Shown: positions 15,324 to 23,372 of the stretch, piece after piece
Position numbering within the stretch: position 1 is the first letter of the stretch
Layout of the letters: every line of letters begins with the position of its first letter
Assembly (NCBI GenBank): GCA_017438265.1
Contig: JAFRVZ010000058.1
Span: 1-36,832 of the forward strand
Length of the DNA: 36,832 nt
Reading direction: 5' to 3'
From: Bacteroidales bacterium
GTDB taxonomy: Bacteria; Bacteroidota; Bacteroidia; Bacteroidales; UBA932
Notes under the pieces: generated by a model
Database searches by the model: none
Seen by the model: only the letters and a program-made list of their open reading frames with translations
What the model was told of the DNA's origin: nothing
Position numbers and translations under genes: made by a program

Positions 15324-16145
15324 TCATTTCAACGGAATCCCGTAGACGGACTCCCGCAGCCAGCGGCCGAAATCCGCCACGTCGGGATGCCGGAGCTGTT
15401 CCTCCACGGACAGCGTTTCGCCGATGCCGACCCGGAGGGTCCGGCCCTGCTTGTTGGTCAGCTCGCGGGGCAGCCGCAGCGTGCGGAGCCGCCAGTCGAC
15501 CAGGCCCAGCAGGTAAAAGAAAAGGGAATTCCGGTCGTGGAACTTGACCGGGACGATGGGGACTTTCACCTTCTGGAGCAGGCGGAGCAGCGGTTCCTGC
15601 CACTGCCGGTCCCGGATGGACCGGCCCCGGAGGCTGAGGTCCGAGACCGCCCCCGAAGGGAAAAAGCCGACGGGGTGGCCGTCGGACAGGCGCGAGATGA
15701 CCTCCTTCACGCCCTGGATGTTCCTGTCCGTCACGCCCCGGCGGGCGTCGGTCGTGGGGTTGACCAGGATCAGGGCGGGACGCAGGGCCTCCACGTAAGC
15801 GAGGAATTCGTTGACCATGACCTTGAAGTCCGGGCGCCGCCCCCCAATCAGGCGGAGCAGGACGAGGCCGTCGACGCCGCCGTAGGGGTGGTTGCTGACC
15901 GTGACGAACGGGCCTTCCGGCAGGCGGTCCAGCCGCCCGGCGCCGTCCACGGCGCAGGTAACCTCCAGTTCATCCAGTATGGCGGCGGCGAAGTCCACAC
16001 CCCGGAAGTGGGATACCCGGTCGTATTTGTCCGACAGGGAGGCCACGGCGAAAAGCCGCCTTGCCGCTTCGCCCAGGAGACGGCCCGCTTTCCCCCGGAA
16101 GACGGGAGAGAGCTTTTCCAGTTCGCTGACGGGCAGGAGCGGCAT
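15324..16145 (-). CDS. PlsC-like lysophospholipid acyltransferase
   Basis: The 273-residue protein has the acyltransferase block NHPYGGVDG (residues 85-93) and a GFFPSGA motif around residues 170-180. It resembles the first half of the two-domain acyltransferase at 2235-4061, so the window holds two related acyltransferases. It should add an acyl chain to a lysolipid or lipid hydroxyl at the inner membrane. It is the last gene of a minus-strand operon, 8 bp after the CDP-alcohol phosphotransferase, which suggests that it finishes or remodels the lipid made by the operon. Confidence 0.85.
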   Translation of the reverse strand: MPLLPVSELEKLSPVFRGKAGRLLGEAARRLFAVASLSDKYDRVSHFRGVDFAAAILDELEVTCAVDGAGRLDRLPEGPFVTVSNHPYGGVDGLVLLRLIGGRRPDFKVMVNEFLAYVEALRPALILVNPTTDARRGVTDRNIQGVKEVISRLSDGHPVGFFPSGAVSDLSLRGRSIRDRQWQEPLLRLLQKVKVPIVPVKFHDRNSLFFYLLGLVDWRLRTLRLPRELTNKQGRTLRVGIGETLSVEEQLRHPDVADFGRWLRESVYGIPLK

Positions 16146-16153
16146 GGCTCCCC

Positions 16154-16861
16154 TTATTGATCCCGGCGGGGCATCGGGTCCATGCGGGCGTAGCCGCAGG
16201 CATCCACGATGACCGTAACCAGATAGATGACGGAGAGGAGCAGGAGGATGGCAAGGCCCGCGATATCCAGGGACCGCAGCACAAACTCGTTCCCGAAAAG
16301 GAGGAAGCCCGTGCGGAACGTGCGGATGCCTGGGATGAAGATCAGGGCCAGGATCAGCAGGCAGGCGAGGATGCGGAACTCGGTCGGGCCCAGCTTGATA
16401 TAGGTCAGCTTGAACTCGCTTTTCAGGTGGGCGTTGACGCTGACGTTCACGGTCAGGCAGAGATACACGACCAGGATCAGCAGGGCCAGGTCCAGCCGGA
16501 TCAGCGGCGAGAGGCCGACACCGAGGAACATGATGATTTCATTGATGCAGTCCACCGTATGGTCCAGGTAATAGCCATAGATCGGGCGCTGCGTCCCCCG
16601 GACGCGCGCGAGCGTCCCGTCCAGGGAGTCTCCGTACCAGTTGACGAAAAACCCGAAGATGCTCAGCCAGAGCCAGTGGATATTCTTTCCGCTGAGGATG
16701 AACCCCGCGGCGACCAGCAGCGCCCCGACCGATCCGAGCGCCGTCAGCAGGTCGGAGACCACCCACCGCGGCTGCCTTTCGGCCAGGAACACAAGCGCTT
16801 TCTTCTCAGCCTTGTTGAGGATGGACTCTTGGATCCGGGTTGCTTTCTTGTCTGGCGTCAT
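16154..16861 (-). CDS. CDP-alcohol phosphotransferase family membrane enzyme
   Basis: The signature D-x2-D-G-x2-A-R-x8/9-G-x3-D-x3-D is complete in the segment DSLDGTLARVRGTQ...GYYLDHTVD near residues 78-103. About six hydrophobic segments follow or surround it, as expected for the family. Such enzymes join a CDP-activated lipid or alcohol to a second alcohol, as in phospholipid head-group synthesis. The 235-residue length is usual. The start codon overlaps the stop of the upstream GNAT gene (ATGA, 16858-16861), so the products are probably made together. The acceptor alcohol cannot be told. Confidence 0.88.
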   Translation of the reverse strand: MTPDKKATRIQESILNKAEKKALVFLAERQPRWVVSDLLTALGSVGALLVAAGFILSGKNIHWLWLSIFGFFVNWYGDSLDGTLARVRGTQRPIYGYYLDHTVDCINEIIMFLGVGLSPLIRLDLALLILVVYLCLTVNVSVNAHLKSEFKLTYIKLGPTEFRILACLLILALIFIPGIRTFRTGFLLFGNEFVLRSLDIAGLAILLLLSVIYLVTVIVDACGYARMDPMPRRDQ

Positions 16862-17985
16862 AGCAAAGATTTATTGTATACGCGGGCGCGCTTGTGGAGG
16901 CAGTGCTCCAGGCGGCCCCACAGGTTCCGGACGTTGTGGTTCTCTTCCAGTTCGCGGGTGCTCTCCAGATACTTGATTCCGCGCTTCTGCATGCCGGTGC
17001 CGACCTTCGAGAAGATCATCGCATGGACACCCTTGTCCTGGTACTCCTCGCGGACGGCGATGAGCAGCGCGTCGACCGTGTCGTTCCTGCGGAGGGCCCG
17101 CAGGATGTGGAGGAAGCCGAAGGGGAAGAGGCTTCCGTTCGCCTTCTGCAGGGCGAGGGAGAGGGACGGGAGGGTGATGCCGAAGCCGACGACCCTGTCG
17201 TCCTTGTCCACGACGACCGAAATCAGGTCGAGCTGCAGATTGGACAGGAACTGGTTCTTCAGGTCCTCGCACTGGCCGGGGGAAAGTTCCGAGAAGCCGT
17301 GCAGCTTCGCGTAGCAGGCGTTGAGCGTCTCGAAGATGCCGTCCATGTATTTGCGTATCAGTTCCTTCTTGTTGCGGTAGGTCCCTTCCCTGAGGTCGAA
17401 GCGCTCTCCGACCATTTCGCCGAGACGGATGTAGCGTTCGATGTCGTCGGGAACGGTGATCCGGTATTCCACGAAGTCCGTGACTCGGCCGTAGCCCGCT
17501 TTCAGGACCATCGGTTCGTAATACGGGGCATTGTACTTGCCGTACGCCGTTGGAATCTGGTCAAAACCGTCGACCAGGATACCGGAGACGTCGAATTCCA
17601 GGAAGCCGACAGGTCCCTCTACTTCCTCCATCCCCTGTTCCCGGGCATAAGCCTCGACCGTCGCCAGCAGCGCGGAAGCCACCTCCTGCGACTCCACGAA
17701 GTCAATCCAGCCGAAACGGCAGATTTTCTTCCCGACCTTTTCGTTGTAGCGGTGGTTGATGATTCCGGCGACGCGGCCGACGGTCCGCCCGGAAGCATCG
17801 GTTGCCAGCCAGAATTTCCCCTCGCAAACCTCAAAGGCGCGGTTCTTTTCCGGAGAAAAGGTCGCCATGTCCATCGAGACGATCTGGGGTACATAATACG
17901 GGTTCCCTGCATACAGTTCGTTCGGGAACCGGGCGAAGCGGCGCAAATCACGCCTGGAGGAGACCTCCCTTACAGTAATGTCCAT
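16858..17985 (-). CDS. GNAT-like N-acyltransferase
   Basis: The 375-residue protein from ATG 17985 (MDITVREVSSRRDL) looks like the large GNAT proteins of Bacteroidetes, with GKFWLATDASGRTVGRVAGI in the first half and IAVREEYQDKGVHAMIF in the second, the latter resembling an acyl-CoA-binding helix region. An upstream open stretch to 18069 runs through the promoter and is not coding. Its overlap with a CDP-alcohol phosphotransferase and the PlsC-like gene behind it point to a role in lipid building, for example acylating an amino group of a long-chain base or head group. That is inference from context; the sequence alone shows only the fold. Confidence 0.7.
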   Translation of the reverse strand: MDITVREVSSRRDLRRFARFPNELYAGNPYYVPQIVSMDMATFSPEKNRAFEVCEGKFWLATDASGRTVGRVAGIINHRYNEKVGKKICRFGWIDFVESQEVASALLATVEAYAREQGMEEVEGPVGFLEFDVSGILVDGFDQIPTAYGKYNAPYYEPMVLKAGYGRVTDFVEYRITVPDDIERYIRLGEMVGERFDLREGTYRNKKELIRKYMDGIFETLNACYAKLHGFSELSPGQCEDLKNQFLSNLQLDLISVVVDKDDRVVGFGITLPSLSLALQKANGSLFPFGFLHILRALRRNDTVDALLIAVREEYQDKGVHAMIFSKVGTGMQKRGIKYLESTRELEENHNVRNLWGRLEHCLHKRARVYNKSLL

Positions 17986-18021
17986 ACACGTCTTAATCCC
18001 TTCCAGAAGGATAACGGGTCT

Positions 18022-18053
18022 CAAAGATACGGAGAAAAAGGTATATATCAAAA
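18022..18053 (-). promoter_or_regulatory. Promoter of the lipid operon
   Basis: On the minus strand there is a perfect -7 box TATCTTTG (18022-18029) and TTTTG as the -33 element (18049-18053), 19 bp apart, which is the usual Bacteroidetes spacing. The ATG at 17985 is 36 bp downstream of the -7 box. This is one of the clearest promoters in the window. Confidence 0.7.
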
Positions 18054-18091
18054 TTGTGGCACTTCCCAACCAAGCAATGGAAGTGCCACAA
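18054..18091 (-). terminator. Hairpin terminator of the GH97-GH59-esterase operon
   Basis: TTGTGGCACTTCC (18054-18066) and GGAAGTGCCACAA (18079-18091) pair perfectly over 13 bp with a 12-nt loop. On the minus strand the stem is followed by ATTTTGATAT. It lies 32 bp after the esterase stop and directly abuts the -33 element of the next operon. Confidence 0.65.
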
Positions 18092-18123
18092 ATGCTGAAA
18101 AAAGCGTTATTGAAAAAACCGGT

Positions 18124-19191
18124 TTACCGGAAAAGCAGCTGGGAGAAATGGTACAGGGCCAGGCGCCAGGTCTTCCACTCGTGGGCGGAGTCCGGCGTCA
18201 CGAAGTAATGGGCGTTCATCCCGGATTCCTTCAGTTCGCGGGTCAGTTTGCCCGGGTCGGGACGGCCTTCGGCCAGGTTTTCGACCTCCTTGCTTCCGTA
18301 ATTGAGGAAGAAGAGCTTGTTCGTCTCGCGGAAGCCCTTCAGGTTGCGGGATTCCTCGACGGAGAGGGTGCCGCCGCTGAAGATGCCGACATAGGCGAAG
18401 TCGGTCGGGTGGGCGGTGATCGTCGCCTTGGTCTCCATGCCGCCCATCGAGAGGCCGGCCAGCGCGGTGTTGGCGGCGCCCTTCTTCACCTTGAAGTTCT
18501 TCTCGACGTAGGGGCGGATGTCGTTGGTCAGTTCATCCGGGAACTGGTTGACGCTGATCGCACCGTTCGGCATCACGACGATCATCGGGACGATCTTGCC
18601 TTCGGCGAGAAGGTTGTCGAGGATGTCATTCGCGCAGCCGACCTGCGTCCAGTCCGCGTCGGAATCGCCGCCGCCGTGGATCAGGTAGAGGACGGGGAGC
18701 TCCTGGCCGGAGGCGATGTAGCCCGCCGGGGTCCAGACATGGAACTGGCGCTCCTGGCCGGTCGTCGTGGAGAAGTACTTCACGGTCGAGACGATGCCGT
18801 GGGGAACATCGTTCCGGTGGGCCCAGAAGAGTTTTTCGCCCTTCGTCAGCTGGATGACGGGACGGCGGTCGTTGATCTGCGGGGAGCGCGGGTCATAGAC
18901 CTGGACGCCGTCCACGACGAAATGGTAGCGGTAGGCCAGGGGCTGCAGGCCGGGGACCGTCGCACGCCAGATGCCGTCGGCGCCTTTGGTGAACGTTCCC
19001 TTTCCGTTCAGGTCACTGCCGAGCGCGACGGAGTGCGCGTCCGGGGCGTAAATGCTGAAGGTGACGGTGCCGTCGGGGTTCGTCACGACGGATTTCAGGG
19101 TATCCGCCGGGGTGACGGGGCGGCGCTGGGGCTGGGCGAATGCAGGCTGGAAAGCCAGGATGCAGACAAGAAGGAGAATCAGTCTTTTCAT
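18124..19191 (-). CDS. Exported CE1-like esterase with N-terminal E-set domain
   Basis: The 355-residue protein has a signal peptide (cleavage likely after AFAQ, about residue 20), an immunoglobulin-like E-set/CBM48-type domain (about 36-105, FSIYAPDAHSVALGSDLNG) and an alpha/beta hydrolase domain of the esterase D type (about 130-355). Ser248 in GLSMGG is the nucleophile, and His337 in SAHEWKTW fits the catalytic His. Relatives remove acetyl or feruloyl groups from plant polysaccharides. It is the third gene of the operon, 5 bp after GH59, so it probably deacylates the glycan that the two glycosidases attack. Confidence 0.88.
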   Translation of the reverse strand: MKRLILLLVCILAFQPAFAQPQRRPVTPADTLKSVVTNPDGTVTFSIYAPDAHSVALGSDLNGKGTFTKGADGIWRATVPGLQPLAYRYHFVVDGVQVYDPRSPQINDRRPVIQLTKGEKLFWAHRNDVPHGIVSTVKYFSTTTGQERQFHVWTPAGYIASGQELPVLYLIHGGGDSDADWTQVGCANDILDNLLAEGKIVPMIVVMPNGAISVNQFPDELTNDIRPYVEKNFKVKKGAANTALAGLSMGGMETKATITAHPTDFAYVGIFSGGTLSVEESRNLKGFRETNKLFFLNYGSKEVENLAEGRPDPGKLTRELKESGMNAHYFVTPDSAHEWKTWRLALYHFSQLLFR

Positions 19192-19196
19192 ATGTC

Positions 19197-21227
19197 TTAA
19201 AGGGGTTTAACGGTTAGATTATCGAAATAAGGCGTGCTCACGCACTGTTCCCGGAGCGGGGCCAGGAGGCCGGCCATACCGTGGCCATAGTGGTCCGAGG
19301 TCGCGGAAACGACTTCGCGGCCGTCGACGTAGCCGGTAATCCGGGCACCTTCGAAGCGCAGCTTCAGGTTGTGCCACTGGCAGGGGGTGATTCCCTCGAC
19401 CCGGGCCTGGCCGATCGTGTATTCGCCGCCGATCTCCACGTCCTTGCGGGCGAGGATCAGGGCCTGCTGCTCGGCGTCGCCGATGGGCTCGCGCGGGTTG
19501 GGCTTGCCGCGGGAAAGGATCAGGGTCACGTTGCCCTGTTCGTCCATTTTCAGGTAGTAGCCCTTGGCCCAGATGCCGTAGCCGGTGCCGACGTCGCAGA
19601 GGCGGCCCATCACGCCGGCCTCGTCGCCGGGATTCAGGTAGACGTCCGCGGCGACCTCATAATCGGTCCAGTCGACGTCGCCGAGAATGGTATAGTGGTG
19701 CCACTCGGGGGCCCAGCTCAGCGTATGTTCGCTGACCGTCTGGCGGATGCAGGTGCCGCGGTGGTCCGGGCGCTCGGCGAGCTCGAAGCAGCCGATCAGG
19801 TCGGCCAGGTAGTGCGGCAGGTAGCCGTACTGCTCCGGATGGGCATACTGCTCAAAGTCGTCCGCATACGGGAACGGGAACGCGCGGGAGGCCGGGATGT
19901 CGTCGAACGAGCCTTTCTGCTGGCCGCGGGTCGTCGAGAAGGAATAGACGCTGCCGGGGTCGACGGTGAAGGTCAGCGTGCGGCTCCGGGGGGCGAGGTC
20001 CGCCTGGCGGATGAACTGCGCCTGCTCGTTGCTGCGCCAGACGCAGAGCTTCTCCGTGGAGAGGCCCTTGGGCAGGCGGACGCGGACGGTCTGGGGGGCC
20101 GTGGCGCCCTTGGTCTCGACGATGATGCTGTAGTCCCCCGTCGCGGGGTCGCGGAGCATGCAGAGCGAGCCGCCGCCGTCGAGGTGGACGCAGGCGTCAT
20201 CGACATACTCCCAGCCCAGGCGGGTGAACTGGCCGTAGTGGGCGTAGCCCCAGAGGGCCTCGCGGACGGCGTAGTGGCCGCTCCAGGGTTCGTGGGCGAG
20301 GATCATCGGCGGATCCTGGCTGTACGGCTCGAGCGGATAGACCGCGCCGATGTCATACCAGTTCACGATGCGGGTCGCACCGCTGTCGATATAATTGTCG
20401 TTGAAGCACTTGACGATGGTGATCAGGCAGTCGAAGCCCTTGCGGTAGATATGCTCCTCGCTGTTCCAGAGGGGTTTGCCGAGGGCGTCGATCGCCGCAC
20501 GCTGCTCCGGCTTCAGGGGGATTTCGCTGAAGGTATGGGCGCAGATGACGTCGATCGCATCCGCGAGCTCCGGGTCCTTCTGCATCGCGTCGAGGAATTC
20601 GAGCTTGGTGCGGCCCCAGTTGCCGAAGCCGTGGAGCTGCACGTCCGCGAAGCCGCGCTCGTTCATCGCCTTGCGCAGGTGTTTCGCGAAATCGGCGTTC
20701 CAGCCTTTCTCGTTGTGGCAGCCCAGGGCGTCGAGCTCGAGCCCGTGGACCTCGCGCAGGCCCTGCATCCAGGCGATGTAGTAGTCGACCATGTCGTCGG
20801 TCCAGAAGCTGCCGACCCAGGCGGGGGCGCTCCAGGCCGTGGCGTCCAGCGAGAGCGCAGGGTTGCGCTTCTTCGCCTCCTTCAGGATGTCCCAGAGGTA
20901 GCCGCGCTCGAAGTTGGAGTCGCCGCGCCAGTGGCTGTGGGAAGGCATGCTGCCCTGCGTCGAGTTGCCGTCGCCGGGGACCTCGACGAGGATCGCGCTG
21001 ACGGAGGCGCCGAACATCGGCTTGAAGACCAGGTCCATCATCTGGGAGTACTGCTGCCGGGGGTAGTCCTTCAGCAGGACGGAGGTCGCGCCGCCGCCGT
21101 TGACGGCGCCGATGCCGTCGAAACGCTTGCCGGCGAGGTCGCTGCCGACCCGGATTTCCTGGACCTGGGCCAGGGATACGGCGCTGGCGCAACAGAGGAG
21201 CGCCAGGGTTGCGATCAGTCTTCTCAT
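19197..21227 (-). CDS. GH59 family galactosylceramidase-like beta-galactosidase
   Basis: The 676-residue exported protein (signal peptide to about residue 20) resembles animal galactocerebrosidase along its whole length. RFDGIGAVNGGGATS opens the TIM barrel, and FKPMFGAS and GDGNSTQGSMPSHSHW follow. The likely acid/base is Glu173 (CHNEKGW) and the nucleophile Glu257 (LWNSEEH). EPWSGHY is also conserved. A beta-sandwich and a C-terminal lectin-like domain follow (GDVDWTDYEVAADVYL, PYFDNLTV). Family members cleave beta-galactosyl groups from galactosylceramide or from galactans. Whether this one acts on glycolipid or polysaccharide cannot be decided here. It lies 12 bp behind GH97 and 5 bp before the esterase in one operon. 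Confidence 0.9.
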   Translation of the reverse strand: MRRLIATLALLCCASAVSLAQVQEIRVGSDLAGKRFDGIGAVNGGGATSVLLKDYPRQQYSQMMDLVFKPMFGASVSAILVEVPGDGNSTQGSMPSHSHWRGDSNFERGYLWDILKEAKKRNPALSLDATAWSAPAWVGSFWTDDMVDYYIAWMQGLREVHGLELDALGCHNEKGWNADFAKHLRKAMNERGFADVQLHGFGNWGRTKLEFLDAMQKDPELADAIDVICAHTFSEIPLKPEQRAAIDALGKPLWNSEEHIYRKGFDCLITIVKCFNDNYIDSGATRIVNWYDIGAVYPLEPYSQDPPMILAHEPWSGHYAVREALWGYAHYGQFTRLGWEYVDDACVHLDGGGSLCMLRDPATGDYSIIVETKGATAPQTVRVRLPKGLSTEKLCVWRSNEQAQFIRQADLAPRSRTLTFTVDPGSVYSFSTTRGQQKGSFDDIPASRAFPFPYADDFEQYAHPEQYGYLPHYLADLIGCFELAERPDHRGTCIRQTVSEHTLSWAPEWHHYTILGDVDWTDYEVAADVYLNPGDEAGVMGRLCDVGTGYGIWAKGYYLKMDEQGNVTLILSRGKPNPREPIGDAEQQALILARKDVEIGGEYTIGQARVEGITPCQWHNLKLRFEGARITGYVDGREVVSATSDHYGHGMAGLLAPLREQCVSTPYFDNLTVKPL

Positions 21228-21239
21228 AAGGCTATGGCT

Positions 21240-23216
21240 TTAGCGGGTCAGGATGGCCGCCCAGCCGCCGCCGGGGGCAAGGTGGACTTTGATCTTCTCG
21301 CCGGAGCGGACGGTGCGGGTCGTGTGGGCATAGTCTTCGGCCGCACGGTCGGCGTTGACGCCGTCGGCGAAGATGTCGGCCTTCCAGGTGCCGGCGCCGA
21401 GGAACGAGCAGTCGATCTCGATGTCACGCGCCTCCCAGTCGGTCATCGCGCCGACATACCAGACGCCGTCCTTCTCGCGGGCGACCGCGACATACGCGCC
21501 CACCTTGCAGTCGAGGGCGACGGTCCGGTCGAAGACGGTCGGGACCTTGGCGATGAAGTCGGTGCATTCCTGCTCGCGCATGTACTTCGACGGGCTGTCC
21601 GCCAGCATCTGGTAGGGCGCGTCGAAGACGGGGTACATCGCCATCTGGTGGACGCGGGTACCCATGCTCATCGGGCTGGAGCCGTCGGCGCGGTAGCCGC
21701 GGGCGGTCGCGTTGTCCATCGCACCCGGGGTATAGTCCATCGGACCGATCAGCATGCGCCCGAACGGCGCGGTCACGTCGTAGCGCGGCATGTCGTCGAC
21801 CGGCTGGTTGTTCGCCACGGCGGTCCAGCGGGCGTTCTCGAGGCCCTTCACGCCTTCGAAGTTCAGCACGTTCGGGTACGGGCGCTGGATGCCGAAGGCC
21901 TTCATGCCGTGGAGGTCGAGAATCAGGTGGTTCTCGGCGGCGAGGGCGGCGAGACGGTACATCACGCCGTTGATCCGCTGGTCGTCGGCGTCGAAGAAGT
22001 CGACCTTGAAGCCCTTGACGCCCATCTTCGCGTAGTGCGGGAACGCCTTTTCGGCTTCCGCCTCCGTCATCGTGGCGTGGCTCCAGAGGACGACGCCGAC
22101 GCCCTTGGAGGAGGCGTAGTCGATGATGGCCTGGAGATCGAAGCCTTCGCGCAGCTGCATCAGGGAGCCGGCGCTCCAGCCGGCGTCGATCAGGATATAC
22201 TCGAGGCCGTTCGCGGCGGAGAAGTCCACGAAGTATTTATAGGTCTCCGTATTGGTGCCGACGCGGAAGTCCACGCCGGTGATGTGCTTGGAGCTCCACC
22301 AGTCCCAGGAAGTCTTGCCGGGCTTGATCCAGGACGTGTCGGCGATGCGGCACTCGGGGGCGAGGAGCTGCGCCAGGTCGTTCTCCAGGAAGTCGCCGTC
22401 GCGGTCCGCAATCGCGAGGACGCGCCACGGGAAGGTCCGCGTGCCGGCCGTCTTCGCGATATAGTCCGCCCGCTTGACGGGGATCGTATAGCCGCCGACG
22501 CGGCCGTACTCGAGCGGATAGGGGGCGAACTCGCTGACCAGGCTCTGCCGGTCGGCGGTGTTGATCTTCAGGAACATGCCCGGATAATCCTCCGCACCGG
22601 CCTCCATCACGGCGACCTTCTTGCCGCGCAGGTCGACGATGTAGGGGACGATCGTAAGGGAGTCGTCGACCATCTTCGACATCGGGACCTCGGTATAATA
22701 GGACTCGAAGGAGTAGCAGTAGCGCTCGCCGCCGCGGTTGTCGTTGACGTACGGGATAAAGGTGTCGTAATCCTTGTCGAAGCGGAAGTTCACGCGCTCG
22801 TCCTTCACGGTCAGTTCGCCCTTGCGCGCGGTCGCGAAGCGGTAGGCGACGCCGGAGTCATACGCGCGGAACTCCACGCTGAACCCGCCGGACATTTTCA
22901 GCGTCAGGGCGTTGTAGTGGTCGCGGATCTCCGATTTGTGGTAAATCGGGGTCTGGATGGTCTTGTCGACCGTCGCCGTCTTCGCCGAGCTCACGCGCGG
23001 CGCCTTGCCGAGGACGGTCCCGTCGGAGAGGACCATCGCCATCTCCGAAGGCAGGATTACGGTCTGTCCGTCGCGGCTGACCTGCCAGGACAGTGCGCTT
23101 CCCGCGCTGACCGTCACCACGGTCCGCCCGTCGGGGGATTTCAGGGAGTAGTCTTTCGCCGCCGCAAAGGTGGCGCACAGGGCCAGGAGGGCCGCCGCAA
23201 ACAAAACTTTTCTCAT
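21240..23216 (-). CDS. GH97 glycoside hydrolase, retaining alpha-galactosidase type
   Basis: The 658-residue protein has a signal peptide (about 1-20) followed by the three GH97 parts: an N-terminal beta-sandwich, a TIM barrel (about 290-560) and a C-terminal beta domain. In the barrel, Asp406 in GFKVDFFDADD occupies the nucleophile position of retaining GH97 enzymes such as the Bacteroides alpha-galactosidase; inverting SusB-type enzymes lack it. Glu454 in VLNFEGVKG is a candidate acid/base. The likely reaction is removal of terminal alpha-galactose in the periplasm. It is the first gene of the three-gene operon and diverges from the sensor-regulator gene. Confidence 0.92.
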   Translation of the reverse strand: MRKVLFAAALLALCATFAAAKDYSLKSPDGRTVVTVSAGSALSWQVSRDGQTVILPSEMAMVLSDGTVLGKAPRVSSAKTATVDKTIQTPIYHKSEIRDHYNALTLKMSGGFSVEFRAYDSGVAYRFATARKGELTVKDERVNFRFDKDYDTFIPYVNDNRGGERYCYSFESYYTEVPMSKMVDDSLTIVPYIVDLRGKKVAVMEAGAEDYPGMFLKINTADRQSLVSEFAPYPLEYGRVGGYTIPVKRADYIAKTAGTRTFPWRVLAIADRDGDFLENDLAQLLAPECRIADTSWIKPGKTSWDWWSSKHITGVDFRVGTNTETYKYFVDFSAANGLEYILIDAGWSAGSLMQLREGFDLQAIIDYASSKGVGVVLWSHATMTEAEAEKAFPHYAKMGVKGFKVDFFDADDQRINGVMYRLAALAAENHLILDLHGMKAFGIQRPYPNVLNFEGVKGLENARWTAVANNQPVDDMPRYDVTAPFGRMLIGPMDYTPGAMDNATARGYRADGSSPMSMGTRVHQMAMYPVFDAPYQMLADSPSKYMREQECTDFIAKVPTVFDRTVALDCKVGAYVAVAREKDGVWYVGAMTDWEARDIEIDCSFLGAGTWKADIFADGVNADRAAEDYAHTTRTVRSGEKIKVHLAPGGGWAAILTR

Positions 23217-23255
23217 ACGGATTATTGGTTTTAGGTAATGCGCAATCTTCTACTA

Positions 23256-23263
23256 CAAATATA
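23256..23263 (-). promoter_or_regulatory. -7 box for the GH97-GH59-esterase operon
   Basis: The minus strand reads TATATTTG, an exact TAnnTTTG match, 39 bp before the GH97 ATG. Nested inverted repeats lie just upstream of it (23284-23323), where an activator could bind. Confidence 0.6.
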
Positions 23264-23283
23264 ACGGAATGACGGGAATCCGA

Positions 23284-23323
23284 CATGTCCGAATCGGACG
23301 GATTCGGATACATTTCGGACATG
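23284..23323. promoter_or_regulatory. Nested inverted repeats, candidate operator of the divergent regulator
   Basis: CATGTCCGA (23284-23292) and TCGGACATG (23315-23323) are exact reverse complements. Inside them TCCGAATC (23288-23295) faces GATTCGGA (23301-23308). The site is about 20 bp upstream of the GH97 -7 box and about 50 bp before the regulator ATG, a natural place for an AraC-type activator. Confidence 0.5.
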
Positions 23324-23372
23324 GAATATAGGAAGTCCCCCGCAGTTTGCTTAAATTCACGACAAAATTGGA

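Noticed and set aside
19281-23234. A 1317-codon open frame on the plus strand opposite GH59 and GH97
   Set aside because: It is antisense to two clear enzyme genes, is composed mostly of Ala, Gly, Val, Asp, Glu and Arg, and shows no domain. Long antisense frames are expected from the strong GC bias at third positions.
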